The notes: generated from the sequence alone by a model not told the origin. Positions 1 to 8,266 are shown, numbered from the stretch's first letter. The stretch: DNA of 64,000 nucleotides from Alistipes sp. (GCA_017465605.1 JAFTVW010000038.1:1-64000), one strand, 5' to 3'. Translations and numbers: made by a program.

Positions 1-65
1 AAGCATCTGTTTTAGGAAATTTTATTGGCTGACCCCTAAAATTTATCATTGCGCCGCTTTTTGCT

Positions 66-89
66 CCACTTTTTACGGCTAAAAAGTGG
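66..89. repeat. Hairpin with 10-bp perfect stem
   Basis: The arms CCACTTTTTA (66-75) and TAAAAAGTGG (80-89) are perfect complements around a 4-nt loop. It lies in repeat-rich, non-coding DNA at the left edge. It is neither U-tailed nor next to a recognised gene end, so it reads as a palindromic repeat rather than a terminator. Confidence 0.5.
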
Positions 90-135
90 GATAAAACATA
101 AAACAACGCTCCAAAGAATGACTTTGCAGCAAAAA

Positions 136-179
136 CACACTCCCTCCCCTTCGGGGACTCCCTCTAATTTAGAGGGAGA
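136..179 (-). repeat. Double-palindrome repeat (copy R1)
   Basis: Two adjacent palindromes: CCCCTTCGGGG (about 147-156) and CTCCCTCTAATTTAGAGGGAG (centred near 169). Read on the minus strand, it matches the repeat at 31751-31796 at nearly every position, with one G of length difference. No DUF559 gene accompanies this copy. Such GC-rich palindromes are dispersed in Bacteroidetes intergenic DNA. Its role is unknown. Confidence 0.8.
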
Positions 180-234
180 ATTTTATCTGTCTTATTCTAA
201 TTCATAATTCCCGCCCGAAGGCAATTTTGAATTC

Positions 235-316
235 TGCTACATTTGCTACATTTGCTACACTTGCTACAAGGTGTAGCAGTTGTAGCAGTTGTAGCAGTTG
301 TAGCAGTTGTAGCAAC
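235..316. repeat. Inverted 9-bp microsatellite forming a long hairpin
   Basis: Four tandem 9-mers of the type TGCTACATT (235-270) are followed directly by five 9-mers of the complementary type TGTAGCAGT (272-316). The two blocks can pair as one long, slightly mismatched stem. It lies just downstream, in the sense of ppdK transcription, of the ppdK terminator. No ORF of note crosses it. Copy number is probably variable through slippage. Confidence 0.85.
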
Positions 317-335
317 TCTTATAGCACCCCTACAC

Positions 336-368
336 AAAAAAACTCCCCACCCTTTGGGGGCGAGGAGT
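336..368 (-). terminator. Intrinsic terminator of ppdK
   Basis: On the minus strand, a hairpin with ACTCC/GGAGT outer pairs and a C-rich/G-rich inner stem (342-368) is followed by seven T residues (336-342). It begins 36 nt past the ppdK stop codon, where a Rho-independent terminator is expected. Confidence 0.85.
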
Positions 369-403
369 CTTCATTATATCCTAATTAAGTATCTATTATT
401 AGA

Positions 404-3133
404 TTACTTCTGATTGAGGGCTGCGTGAGCAGCTGCCAAACGTGCGATAGGCACACGGTATGGAGAGCAGCTTACATAGTTCAAACCTGCGTAGTGGCAG
501 AACTCTACTGATGAAGGCTCACCACCGTGCTCACCACAGATACCGCACTTCAACTCAGGACGTGTACCACGACCCTTGAACACAGCCTCGCGTACCAACT
601 GACCTACACCGTTGCGGTCCAAAATCTGGAATGGGTCGGCCTTCAAGATGTTCTTCTCCAAATATACTGGCAAGAACTTAGCGATATCGTCACGAGAGAA
701 ACCAAGTGTCATCTGAGTAAGGTCGTTTGTACCGAATGAGAAGAACTCTGCAACCTCAGCAATCTGGTTAGCTGTAACGGCAGCACGAGGAACCTCAATC
801 ATTGTACCTACCAAGTAGTCAATCTTGTCGTTGCGCTCTGCGAATACCTCGCCAGCTACACGGTCGATGATGTTCTTCTGGTAGCGGAGCTCCTTGTGGT
901 TACCTACCAATGGTACCATAATCTCAACCTTCACGTCTGTACCCGAAGCCTTAACATTCATTGCAGCCTCGATGATAGCGCGTGCCTGCATCTCGGTAAT
1001 CTCAGGATATGTGTTACCCAAACGGCAACCACGGTGACCAAGCATTGGGTTAACCTCGTGCAAGTACTCTACCTTAGCGGCAACTGCCTCGTAGGTGATA
1101 CCCAACTCCTCAGCCATCTCGCGCTGCTCCTTCTCGGTGTTAGGAGCGAACTCGTGCAATGGTGGGTCGAGCAAACGTACGATAACTGGGTAACCCTTCA
1201 TAGCCTTGAACAATCCCTCGAAGTCACCACGCTGCATTGGGAGCAACTTGCCCAGAGCCACGCGACGACCAGCCTCATCATCAGCCAAAATCATCTCGCG
1301 TACGGCCTTGATACGCTCACCCTCGAAGAACATATGCTCTGTACGGCACAAACCGATACCCTCAGCACCAAATGCAAATGCCTGAGCAGCATCGCGAGGA
1401 GTGTCGGCGTTGGCGCGTACCTTCATTGTTGCGTACTTGCCAGCAAGCTCCATAAGCTGACCGAAGTCACCGCTCAAATCAGCGTCCTGAGTAGCTACCT
1501 GACCCAAGTAAACCTCACCTGTTGAGCCGTTGAGTGAAATCCAATCACCCTCCTTAATCTCGAAGCCGTTAACCTTGATAGTGCGAGCCTTGTAGTCGAT
1601 GTTGAGCTCACCAGCACCCGATACACAGCACTTACCCATACCACGAGCAACTACGGCTGCGTGAGATGTCATACCACCGCGTGCAGTCAAGATACCAGCT
1701 GCGTCCAACATACCCTTCAAATCCTCGGGTGATGTCTCGATACGAACCAAGATAGCCTTCTGACCAGTCTCTGCCAATACCTTCTCAGCGTCCTCAGCGA
1801 AGAATACTACTGGACCTGTTGCAGCACCCGGTGATGCGGGCAGACCCTTTACGATAACCTTTGCGTTCTTGATAGCTGTCTTATCGAATACGGGGTGCAA
1901 GAGCTCGTCCAACTTAGCGGGCTCGCAACGCAATACTGCTGTCTTCTCGTCGATAAGGCCCTCACGCAACATATCCATTGCAATCTTAACCATCGCTGCA
2001 CCTGTACGCTTACCGTTACGGCACTGCAACATCCAAAGCTTACCGTCCTGAATAGTGAACTCGATATCCTGCATATCCTTGAAGTAAACCTCCAAGTGGT
2101 GCTGAATCTCGTTAAGCTCTGCATATACTGTTGGCATAACCTCCTCCAATGAAGGATACTTCGATGCGCGGTCCTCCTCAGAGATGTTCTGAGCCTTTGC
2201 CCAACGACGTGAGCCCTCGATTGTAATCTGCTGTGGTGTGCGGATACCTGCCACAACGTCCTCACCCTGTGCGTTTACAAGGTACTCACCGTTGAAGATA
2301 TTCTCACCTGTCGCAGCATCACGAGAGAATGCCACACCTGTTGCTGAGTTCTCGCCCATATTACCAAATACCATTGCCTGTACTGATACGGCTGTACCCC
2401 ACTCAGCTGGGATATTGTTGAGCTTACGATAGAGGATTGCACGCTCGTTCATCCAAGAACCGAACACTGCGCATACGGCACCCCACAACTGCTCCCAGGG
2501 GCAAGCAGGGAAGTCCTTGCCAGTCTGCTCCTTAACGGCAGCCTTGAATGCAACAACCAACTCCTTCAAATCCTCTACTGTAAGGTCTGTATCCATAGTG
2601 ATACCGCGCTTCTCCTTCTGTGCATCGATAAGTACCTCGAATGGGTCGTGGTCCTCCTTTGATACGGGCTTCATACCGAGTACAACGTCGCCGTACATCT
2701 GCACGAAACGACGATAAGAGTCCCAAGCAAAACGAGGATTACCTGTACGCTTTGCAACAGCCTCTACTGCGTCGTCGTTCATACCCAAGTTGAGGATAGT
2801 ATCCATCATACCGGGCATTGACGCACGAGCACCTGAACGAACTGATACCAAAAGTGGCATCTCGTTGTCGCCGAAACGCATACCTGTAAGCTTCTCGATG
2901 TTCTTGATTGCCTTCTCAACCTCGGGGCGGAGAATCTCGATAACAGCCTCCTTGCCCTTGCTGTAATACTCTGCACAAACCTCAGTTGTGATGGTGAATC
3001 CCGGAGGTACGGGAATACCGATGAGGTTCATCTCTGCCAAGTTGGCACCCTTTCCACCGAGTAATTCTCTCATTTTACCATTACCCTCAGCCTCTTTGTT
3101 ACCGAAGGTATAGACGCGTTTTACATCTGCCAT
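404..3133 (-). CDS. ppdK: Pyruvate, phosphate dikinase
   Basis: Interconverts pyruvate + ATP + Pi and phosphoenolpyruvate + AMP + PPi in the cytoplasm, giving reversible glycolysis/gluconeogenesis in anaerobes. At 909 residues it has the family's full length. The N-terminal ATP-grasp domain opens with GGKGANLAEM (26-35). The swivelling phosphohistidine domain carries GGMTSHAAVVARGMG, with the catalytic His at about residue 491. The C-terminal PEP/pyruvate barrel ends with CGICGEHGGEP, catalytic Cys at about 866. The start ATG is followed by a conserved N-terminus (VYTFGNKEAEG). It is monocistronic: its own TTTG-N19-TAACTTTG promoter lies at 3275-3305, leaving a ~135-nt leader, and a strong terminator follows at 336-368. 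Nothing is missing or unusual in the protein. Confidence 0.98.
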   Translation of the reverse strand: MADVKRVYTFGNKEAEGNGKMRELLGGKGANLAEMNLIGIPVPPGFTITTEVCAEYYSKGKEAVIEILRPEVEKAIKNIEKLTGMRFGDNEMPLLVSVRSGARASMPGMMDTILNLGMNDDAVEAVAKRTGNPRFAWDSYRRFVQMYGDVVLGMKPVSKEDHDPFEVLIDAQKEKRGITMDTDLTVEDLKELVVAFKAAVKEQTGKDFPACPWEQLWGAVCAVFGSWMNERAILYRKLNNIPAEWGTAVSVQAMVFGNMGENSATGVAFSRDAATGENIFNGEYLVNAQGEDVVAGIRTPQQITIEGSRRWAKAQNISEEDRASKYPSLEEVMPTVYAELNEIQHHLEVYFKDMQDIEFTIQDGKLWMLQCRNGKRTGAAMVKIAMDMLREGLIDEKTAVLRCEPAKLDELLHPVFDKTAIKNAKVIVKGLPASPGAATGPVVFFAEDAEKVLAETGQKAILVRIETSPEDLKGMLDAAGILTARGGMTSHAAVVARGMGKCCVSGAGELNIDYKARTIKVNGFEIKEGDWISLNGSTGEVYLGQVATQDADLSGDFGQLMELAGKYATMKVRANADTPRDAAQAFAFGAEGIGLCRTEHMFFEGERIKAVREMILADDEAGRRVALGKLLPMQRGDFEGLFKAMKGYPVIVRLLDPPLHEFAPNTEKEQREMAEELGITYEAVAAKVEYLHEVNPMLGHRGCRLGNTYPEITEMQARAIIEAAMNVKASGTDVKVEIMVPLVGNHKELRYQKNIIDRVAGEVFAERNDKIDYLVGTMIEVPRAAVTANQIAEVAEFFSFGTNDLTQMTLGFSRDDIAKFLPVYLEKNILKADPFQILDRNGVGQLVREAVFKGRGTRPELKCGICGEHGGEPSSVEFCHYAGLNYVSCSPYRVPIARLAAAHAALNQK

Positions 3134-3274
3134 AAATAAGTGGTTTTTTAATTATAATTTATTGAAATATTGATTTTGTTTACTTTCGTAATTTATTATT
3201 TTTTTTCTGTTTAATCCACACAAATCTATCCCCACTTTTTGGCGGGGAGAGGGGCTTATACCCTAATGAACATA

Positions 3275-3305
3275 CAAAGTTAAAACTTTTTTGCTAATAA
3301 GCAAA
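3275..3305 (-). promoter_or_regulatory. Bacteroidetes-type promoter for ppdK
   Basis: On the minus strand, TTTG (3302-3305), 19 nt, then TAACTTTG (3275-3282), matching the -33/-7 consensus of the Bacteroidetes primary sigma factor. Transcription would start near 3268. The resulting ~135-nt leader contains a small G/C hairpin (3229-3246). The -33 box overlaps the 3' end of the upstream gene. A weaker TAGATTTG at 3221-3228 is an alternative. Confidence 0.65.
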
Positions 3306-4136
3306 TAAATCCCTAAAATATATGTATATCGGCAGGCTCGCAGAGTGCGCTTTACCCTTCGCCTTTGGCGGGACGGAACTAATCGGCTTGCCGAAATCGT
3401 CTAACAACCAGCTTTTTATGAACACATCGCACGCACTTTGGCTTGTGATGTTCGTGGCCACTCTATCGCGCATAATCCACCCTCTGCCTGTGGCGTAATT
3501 GCCCCGCCCTTGCCTTTGGGCAGCAAGTGTGGCATCAAGGAGTCCAAACTGCTCGAAGTTGGTTTTGCTTGGTTGGCCAATTAGGATAATATTGTCTGAT
3601 TTGGCATCAATGTCAATCTCCTCGATTAATGCCCCAATCGACGTGCAACGAGCATTCGCAATTACCACTATCTCGGCCTTTGCAGCCTGCCCCTCGATGC
3701 AGAGTGCTTTGTCCCAACAAGTGACCTTTTCGGGGAAGAATTTATCGCCCTCGTATAGCACAGCAAACTCCAAGCCATTGCTGATATTTTGGTCGCGATA
3801 GATGTAGGCATAGTCGCGCGAAGAGAGGCTCACCAAATCGCGTACCACAGCTTCGCTCTCGATGCCGTAGAGTATCATAACGGGCAGTGCCATAGAGTCG
3901 ATAACCCTAACCGTATGCTCAATCTTACGTTGGTAACGTTGTCTATCCCAGCGCATTGAGCCTTGTTCGGTAAAATGTTTGTCGTTGTAGTCTTGCGATT
4001 GAAAAGTGTCGTAGAGTTGCCCCACGTCGTAGTAGGCCACGCCAAAATCTATGCTTGCAGGTTGCGCCAACGCTGCGGTGAGGATTAGTGTGCAGAGCAG
4101 CGTCAAAGATAGTCGCACCACGATTTTGCTTTGCAT
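3294..4136 (-). CDS. Secreted degenerate endonuclease/exonuclease/phosphatase-fold protein
   Basis: 280 residues with a signal peptide (1-24, hydrophobic LTLLCTLILTAALA, cut after AQ). The body follows the layout of Bacteroidetes EEP-superfamily proteins: VAYYDVGQLYDTF (about 33-45) corresponds to the usual FYNVENLFDT, the RWDRQRYQRKIEHTVRVI helix follows, then an LYGIES segment where the catalytic Glu strand sits, and ...SASLPIYIYF at the C-terminus where SDHxPV is expected. The metal-binding Asn/Asp and the final Asp-His pair are not present in recognisable form, so catalysis is doubtful. The family assignment is my alignment from memory and the loss of activity is inference. It starts 23 bp after mnmA ends on the same strand and probably shares its transcript. 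No terminator is obvious before ppdK. Confidence 0.6.
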   Translation of the reverse strand: MQSKIVVRLSLTLLCTLILTAALAQPASIDFGVAYYDVGQLYDTFQSQDYNDKHFTEQGSMRWDRQRYQRKIEHTVRVIDSMALPVMILYGIESEAVVRDLVSLSSRDYAYIYRDQNISNGLEFAVLYEGDKFFPEKVTCWDKALCIEGQAAKAEIVVIANARCTSIGALIEEIDIDAKSDNIILIGQPSKTNFEQFGLLDATLAAQRQGRGNYATGRGWIMRDRVATNITSQSACDVFIKSWLLDDFGKPISSVPPKAKGKAHSASLPIYIYFRDLFAY

Positions 4137-4159
4137 ATTCTCTGTTTTTTTATCTGCAA

Positions 4160-5395
4160 TTATCCCTCAATCACGCCTGAGCCTGCCAGCGTCTCGCCAT
4201 CGTACCACGCAGCAAATTGGCCTGCGGCGATGCCTCGCTGTGCCTCCTCGAAGAGGATATACATAGCGTCGCTCTTGCGAATGAGTGTGGCTTTTTGGAG
4301 TGGTTGGCGGTATCGGATACGCACCATATAGTCGCGGCTCTCTCCCTCCTGCATAGCTTGCTCGGGGTCAACCCAATGTATCTCTTCGGGGCGTATGCGT
4401 AGTGCCTTGCGGTAGAGTCCCGGGTGCGAATCACCCTCACCGACATATATCACATTCTCCTTCACATCGGTTGCAATGATGAATAGCGACTCCTTGCGGC
4501 CACCTATGCCTAAGCCTTTGCGCTGACCTATGGTGTAGAAGTGTGCGCCATTGTGAGTGCCAATCTTCTTGCCGTCACGCACAGTGTAGCGATAGGGCGT
4601 AGCGAGCTGCTCCAAACTCTGATGCAAATTTTGCTCCACGTCTTGTCCTAACTTCCGCTCAGAATCCTGCCCCAAATCCTGCCCCTCTGCGTGCTTCGCA
4701 TAGCCTCGCCACGAGGGGAGTATCTCGTGAATATTTCCCTGCTTGGCTGCAAGTTGCTGTTGTAGGAATACGGGCAAATCGACCTTGCCCACAAAACATA
4801 TTCCCTGCGAATCCTTGCGCTTTGCGGTGGCCAACTTCTGCTCCTCGGCTATGCGTCGCACCTCGGGCTTTTGCAAGTCGCCAATGGGGAACATAGCATA
4901 TCGGAGTTGCTCCTGAGTGAGCTGGCAGAGGAAGTAGCTCTGGTCTTTGTTCTTGTCGGCTCCTGCCAGTAGGCGATATGTGGTACGGCCATCGCGCTGC
5001 TCTATTGCCTTGCGGCAGTAGTGGCCCGTAGCAACATAGTCGGCACCGAGTTTGAGAGCCTCTTTGAGGAATACATCGAACTTGATTTCGCGGTTGCACA
5101 ACACGTCGGGATTGGGTGTGCGCCCCTGCTTGTACTCCTCGAACATATAATCCACCACACGCTTGCGGTACTCTTGCGAGAGGTCAACATATCGGAAGGG
5201 GATATCCAAACGCTTGGCCACAAGCTCGGCAAATAGCTGGTCATCGTACCACGGGCAATCACCCTCCAAAGTGCCTGTTGTGTCGTGCCAGTTACGCATA
5301 AAGAGGCCCACGACTTCATAACCCTGCTCTTTGAGCAGGTATGCAGCCACCGACGAATCGACTCCACCCGAAAGACCAACCACAACTTTTGCCAT
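4160..5395 (-). CDS. mnmA: tRNA-specific 2-thiouridylase MnmA
   Basis: Transfers sulfur to U34 of tRNA-Glu/Gln/Lys in an ATP-dependent reaction, in the cytoplasm. The N-terminal PP-loop is GLSGGVDSSVAAYLL (8-22). The two catalytic cysteines are in NPDVLCNREIKF (Cys100) and KDSQGICFVG (Cys200). The HxGAHFYTIGQRKGLG tRNA-binding segment follows (about 281-296). At 411 residues it is longer than the usual 355-380. The extra length sits mainly at about 233-266, a Gln/Glu/Asp-rich stretch with repeated GQD units just before the THNGAHFYTIGQ segment. Start: ATG at 5395, 20 nt downstream of the predicted transcription start. The downstream neighbour (3294-4136) is 23 bp away. Confidence 0.97.
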   Translation of the reverse strand: MAKVVVGLSGGVDSSVAAYLLKEQGYEVVGLFMRNWHDTTGTLEGDCPWYDDQLFAELVAKRLDIPFRYVDLSQEYRKRVVDYMFEEYKQGRTPNPDVLCNREIKFDVFLKEALKLGADYVATGHYCRKAIEQRDGRTTYRLLAGADKNKDQSYFLCQLTQEQLRYAMFPIGDLQKPEVRRIAEEQKLATAKRKDSQGICFVGKVDLPVFLQQQLAAKQGNIHEILPSWRGYAKHAEGQDLGQDSERKLGQDVEQNLHQSLEQLATPYRYTVRDGKKIGTHNGAHFYTIGQRKGLGIGGRKESLFIIATDVKENVIYVGEGDSHPGLYRKALRIRPEEIHWVDPEQAMQEGESRDYMVRIRYRQPLQKATLIRKSDAMYILFEEAQRGIAAGQFAAWYDGETLAGSGVIEG

Positions 5396-5421
5396 AATTC
5401 CTTGATTTTTTGTTTCTGCCG

Positions 5422-5454
5422 CAAAGGTACGAAAATTTGAATTAATAATTCAAA
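5422..5454 (-). promoter_or_regulatory. Promoter for mnmA
   Basis: Minus-strand TTTG (5451-5454), 21 nt, TACCTTTG (5422-5429), an excellent match to the Bacteroidetes -33/-7 consensus. Predicted start of transcription is near 5415, giving a ~20-nt leader. Confidence 0.75.
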
Positions 5455-5579
5455 ATTTAACGCCGCCGTTAAGAGCGAGGGCAGAGAAAATTTATTTACT
5501 ATGCCGAGCCGAGGCGGTGAAAAGCCACCCTTGTGGTGGATTAAAATTGGGTTTTGCAACCTTTTTTATATTTATATAT

Positions 5580-5802
5580 CCGTCATTCCACATTTCTTCA
5601 TTGGCGAGGGTCGGAGAAGATAATTAGCTGCTATGAAGAAATGCTGGAATCAACCTTATATTAAAGAGCTTAAATAGAACGATTCTTTGCCTCAAAGTCG
5701 TTCTTTGCACCGCCTTATTTCCAAAGGTAGATTTCTACATTTTTATATACTTGCTTATTCGATATAATTGCCCTTACCAAATATAAAAATGTGAAATGAC
5801 GG
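5580..5802. mobile_element. MITE-like element with 16-bp terminal inverted repeats
   Basis: CCGTCATTCCACATTT (5580-5595) and AAATGTGAAATGACGG (5787-5802) are inverted with one mismatch and enclose 191 bp of AT-rich, non-coding DNA. Inside are further hairpins: 5585-5599 with 5635-5650 (bulged), AGAACGA...TCGTTCT (5676-5704), and CATTTTTATAT/ATATAAAAATG (5738-5748/5781-5791). No gene is inside. Size, terminal repeats and internal symmetry suggest a non-autonomous element. A target duplication is not clear (an AT-rich ATTTATA occurs near both ends). The rest of the 5396-5950 gap holds two promoters and a small hairpin near 5525-5538. Confidence 0.55.
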
Positions 5803-5844
5803 GAAATTTATAGATAAGTAGGTACAGCAATAGAGAATATTTCC

Positions 5845-5852
5845 TATATTTG
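5845..5852 (+). promoter_or_regulatory. Probable -7 element for the 5951 gene
   Basis: TATATTTG matches TAnnTTTG and would start transcription near 5859, leaving a ~92-nt leader. No good TTTG is found at the -33 distance, so this is a partial match only. Confidence 0.4.
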
Positions 5853-5950
5853 TTATTAGTCGTCAAATGGGCTGCGAGTTACTTTTTTATAGAGTTGCGT
5901 GGTTGCATCTGTAGGCTGAAATTAAATGTTTAACTTATAATGTATGTATT

Positions 5951-6382
5951 ATGAAAAATTTGTTGCTTCTTACACTATTACTTATAGGAGTAATAAATGT
6001 TGAGGCTCAAGAAGTATCAAAGCCTCGTAAGGTATATTGTCAAATCGTCGGCACCCAAAAACTTTTAAGCACAAAATGTACAATTGAGGTTGATTTCGGA
6101 CAGAATCAATGGGGCTCGCAGACGCTTGTTGATGAAAACGGGAAGCCAATTTCATTTAATTCTATGGTCGATGCAATGAATCAAATGGGGAAATTAGGTT
6201 GGGAATTCGAGGACTCTTATGTGATAACTGTTTCTGGGCAGAATGTTTACCATTGGTTGTTATCAAAGTGTATTACAGATGAAGAAATTAATGATGGATT
6301 AAAAACTCAACGTCAATATCGTGAAGAGCAGAAAAGCATTAAAAAAGAAGAAAAATATGCTAAAAAACAAGAGAAAGAATAA
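5951..6382 (+). CDS. Small secreted protein of unknown function
   Basis: 143 residues that I do not recognise as a named family. A signal peptide (MKNLLLLTLLLIGVINVEAQ, cleavage about residue 19) points to the periplasm or surface. The middle has VYCQIVGTQKLLSTKCTIEVDFGQ and a WEFEDSYVIT segment followed by VYHWLLSKCI. This looks like a compact beta-rich domain with two cysteines (about 30 and 43) plus a third late. The C-terminal ~30 residues are a highly charged Lys/Glu/Gln helix (about 115-143). It is transcribed alone from the intergenic region and faces glnS across a hairpin at 6432-6455. Small secreted proteins of this layout are common in gut Bacteroidales, with no known role. Confidence 0.75.
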   Translation: MKNLLLLTLLLIGVINVEAQEVSKPRKVYCQIVGTQKLLSTKCTIEVDFGQNQWGSQTLVDENGKPISFNSMVDAMNQMGKLGWEFEDSYVITVSGQNVYHWLLSKCITDEEINDGLKTQRQYREEQKSIKKEEKYAKKQEKE

Positions 6383-6431
6383 TCTATATATGTTACAGAA
6401 ACTACAAAATAGAATGACAAAATAAAGTAAT

Positions 6432-6455
6432 ACCCCACCAATTGCTCGGCGGGGT
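6432..6455. terminator. Hairpin between convergent genes
   Basis: ACCCCACC (6432-6439) pairs with GGCGGGGT (6448-6455), with one A-C mismatch, around an 8-nt loop. It sits between the convergent ends of the 5951 gene and glnS, so it may stop both. No strong T-run follows on either strand, hence moderate confidence. Confidence 0.55.
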
Positions 6456-6482
6456 GTTACCTTTATAATGCAATGAAATAAA

Positions 6483-8219
6483 TTACTTATTCATCTTTGC
6501 CCACGAGTCTTTAAGTGTCACCGTGCGGTTGAATACCAAGTGGTCCGCAGTAGAGTCCTTATCGACATTGAAGTAACCAATGCGCTGGAACTGCAAGTAG
6601 TCGAGTGGCTTGGCATCGGCCAAATACTTCTCAACGTAGCACTCCGTAAGAACTGTGAGTGAGTTGGGGTTAATCATCTGCTTCATAGCCTCCAACGCAT
6701 CGCAACCCTGCTCCTTGCGGATTGCAGCCATCTCGTCGCGAGGATTCTCAACCTTCCACAAACGGTCGTACAAGCGTACCTCGGCCTTCAAGCAGTGGTC
6801 GCAACTTACCCAATGCAGAGTACCCTTCACCTTGCGGTTGCTACCCGGCATACCTGTCTTGGTCTCGGGGTCGTACTCAGCATATACGGTTGTAACCTTG
6901 CCATTCTCGTCCTTGTCGCAACCCGTACACTTCACGATGTAGGCGTTCTTCAAGCGTACCTCCTGACCCGGAGTCATACGGAAATATTTCTTTGGTGCAT
7001 CTTCCATAAAGTCCTCACGCTCAATCCACAATTCGCGGCTGAACTCGATGGTGTGAGTACCTGCCTCGGGGTCCTCGGGATTGTTGATGGCCTCCATCGC
7101 CTCCACCTGACCCTCTGGGTAGTTGGTGATGATGAGCTTTACGGGGTCAAGCACTGCGCTCACGCGAGTAGCACGCTTGTTCAAATCGTCGCGTACGGCA
7201 CTCTCCAACAAAGCAAAGTCGTTCAACGCATCGTAAGTGGTGTAGCCAATCTTATCCACGAAGTTGCGGATAGACTCTGGCGAGTAACCTCTGCGGCGGA
7301 ATGCACAAAGGGTAGGCATACGAGGGTCGTCCCAACCATCAACCAAACCCTCCTTTACGAGGATAAGCAGGTTGCGCTTACTCATCAGCGTATAGTTGAG
7401 ATTCAACTTGTTGAACTCATACTGGCGAGGGCGGTTGTGCTCCAAATCTTTGCCCTCCTTCACCCAATCCACAAACAAGTCGTAGAGCGGACGGTGAGGC
7501 ACAAATTCGAGTGTGCACAGCGAGTGAGTCACACCCTCGAAGTAGTCGCTCTGACCGTGTGCAAAGTCATACATCGGATATACCTTCCACTTGTCGCCCG
7601 TACGGTGGTGGGGGTGATTCACCACACGATAGATAATCGGGTCGCGGAAGTGCATATTTGAACTTGCCATATCAATCTTGGCGCGGAGTACCATCTTGCC
7701 CTCCTCAATCTCGCCACGCGTCATCTTCTCAAACAAGTCGAGGTTCTCCTCGATGGGGCGATTGCGATAGGGGCTATCTGTACCAGCCTGAGTGGGTGTA
7801 CCCTTCTGAGCGGCAATCTCTTCTGAGGTCTGCTCGTCGATATATGCCTTGCCCTCCTTGATTAGACGCACTGCAAAGTCCCACAACTGCTGGAAGTAGT
7901 CCGAAGCGTAATACTCGTTACCCCATTGGAAACCAAGCCACTGGATATCCTCCTTGATGGCCTCGACATACTCCATATCCTCTTTGGTAGGATTAGTATC
8001 ATCGAAACGAAGGTTGCACACACCACCATATTTGGCCGCTACACCAAAGTCCAAGCAGATGGCCTTAGCGTGGCCGATGTGAAGGTAGCCGTTGGGCTCG
8101 GGTGGGAAGCGGGTCTGCACTCGTGTTTCACCCTTTGCAATCGACTCCTCGATAATCTCCTCCAAAAAATTGAGTCGCTCCTTCGACTCCTGAGTCTCGA
8201 TGTTATTAATCTCTGTCAT
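6483..8219 (-). CDS. glnS: Glutamine--tRNA ligase
   Basis: Charges tRNA-Gln with glutamine using ATP (class I synthetase, cytoplasm). The 578-residue length fits the family. The HIGH signature is in PPEPNGYLHIGHAKA (HIGH 47-50). RFDDTNP at 71-77 is the Gln/Glu-synthetase acceptor-binding segment. The KMSKS equivalent is LMSKRNLL (279-282). The C-terminal two-barrel anticodon-binding region follows, with a TGCDKDENGKV...LHWVSCDHCL stretch. PEPNGYLHIGHAKA is typical of GlnS rather than GltX, and a separate gltX is present at 23.4 kb. It follows the outer-membrane protein gene by 47 bp on the same strand and may be cotranscribed. Confidence 0.97.
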   Translation of the reverse strand: MTEINNIETQESKERLNFLEEIIEESIAKGETRVQTRFPPEPNGYLHIGHAKAICLDFGVAAKYGGVCNLRFDDTNPTKEDMEYVEAIKEDIQWLGFQWGNEYYASDYFQQLWDFAVRLIKEGKAYIDEQTSEEIAAQKGTPTQAGTDSPYRNRPIEENLDLFEKMTRGEIEEGKMVLRAKIDMASSNMHFRDPIIYRVVNHPHHRTGDKWKVYPMYDFAHGQSDYFEGVTHSLCTLEFVPHRPLYDLFVDWVKEGKDLEHNRPRQYEFNKLNLNYTLMSKRNLLILVKEGLVDGWDDPRMPTLCAFRRRGYSPESIRNFVDKIGYTTYDALNDFALLESAVRDDLNKRATRVSAVLDPVKLIITNYPEGQVEAMEAINNPEDPEAGTHTIEFSRELWIEREDFMEDAPKKYFRMTPGQEVRLKNAYIVKCTGCDKDENGKVTTVYAEYDPETKTGMPGSNRKVKGTLHWVSCDHCLKAEVRLYDRLWKVENPRDEMAAIRKEQGCDALEAMKQMINPNSLTVLTECYVEKYLADAKPLDYLQFQRIGYFNVDKDSTADHLVFNRTVTLKDSWAKMNK

Positions 8220-8266
8220 AACTCGTTATGTGATTTATATTATTCTCTGTAATTAGTTCTCTGTAA

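Noticed and set aside
3..32. A short plus-strand frame ending in TGA at the window edge (reads ASVLGNFIG), possible tail of a gene starting outside
   Set aside because: Only nine codons are visible; it cannot be told from chance.
235..316. CRISPR-like or terminal repeat of a mobile element
   Set aside because: Unit is only 9 bp and inverted in its second half; it is a microsatellite hairpin.
896..1525. Long plus-strand open frame (209 codons) inside ppdK
   Set aside because: Antisense shadow of a highly conserved gene with strong codon bias; no promoter and no family resemblance.
6795..7661. 288-codon plus-strand open frame inside glnS
   Set aside because: Antisense shadow of glnS; composition is that of the complementary reading of a real gene.
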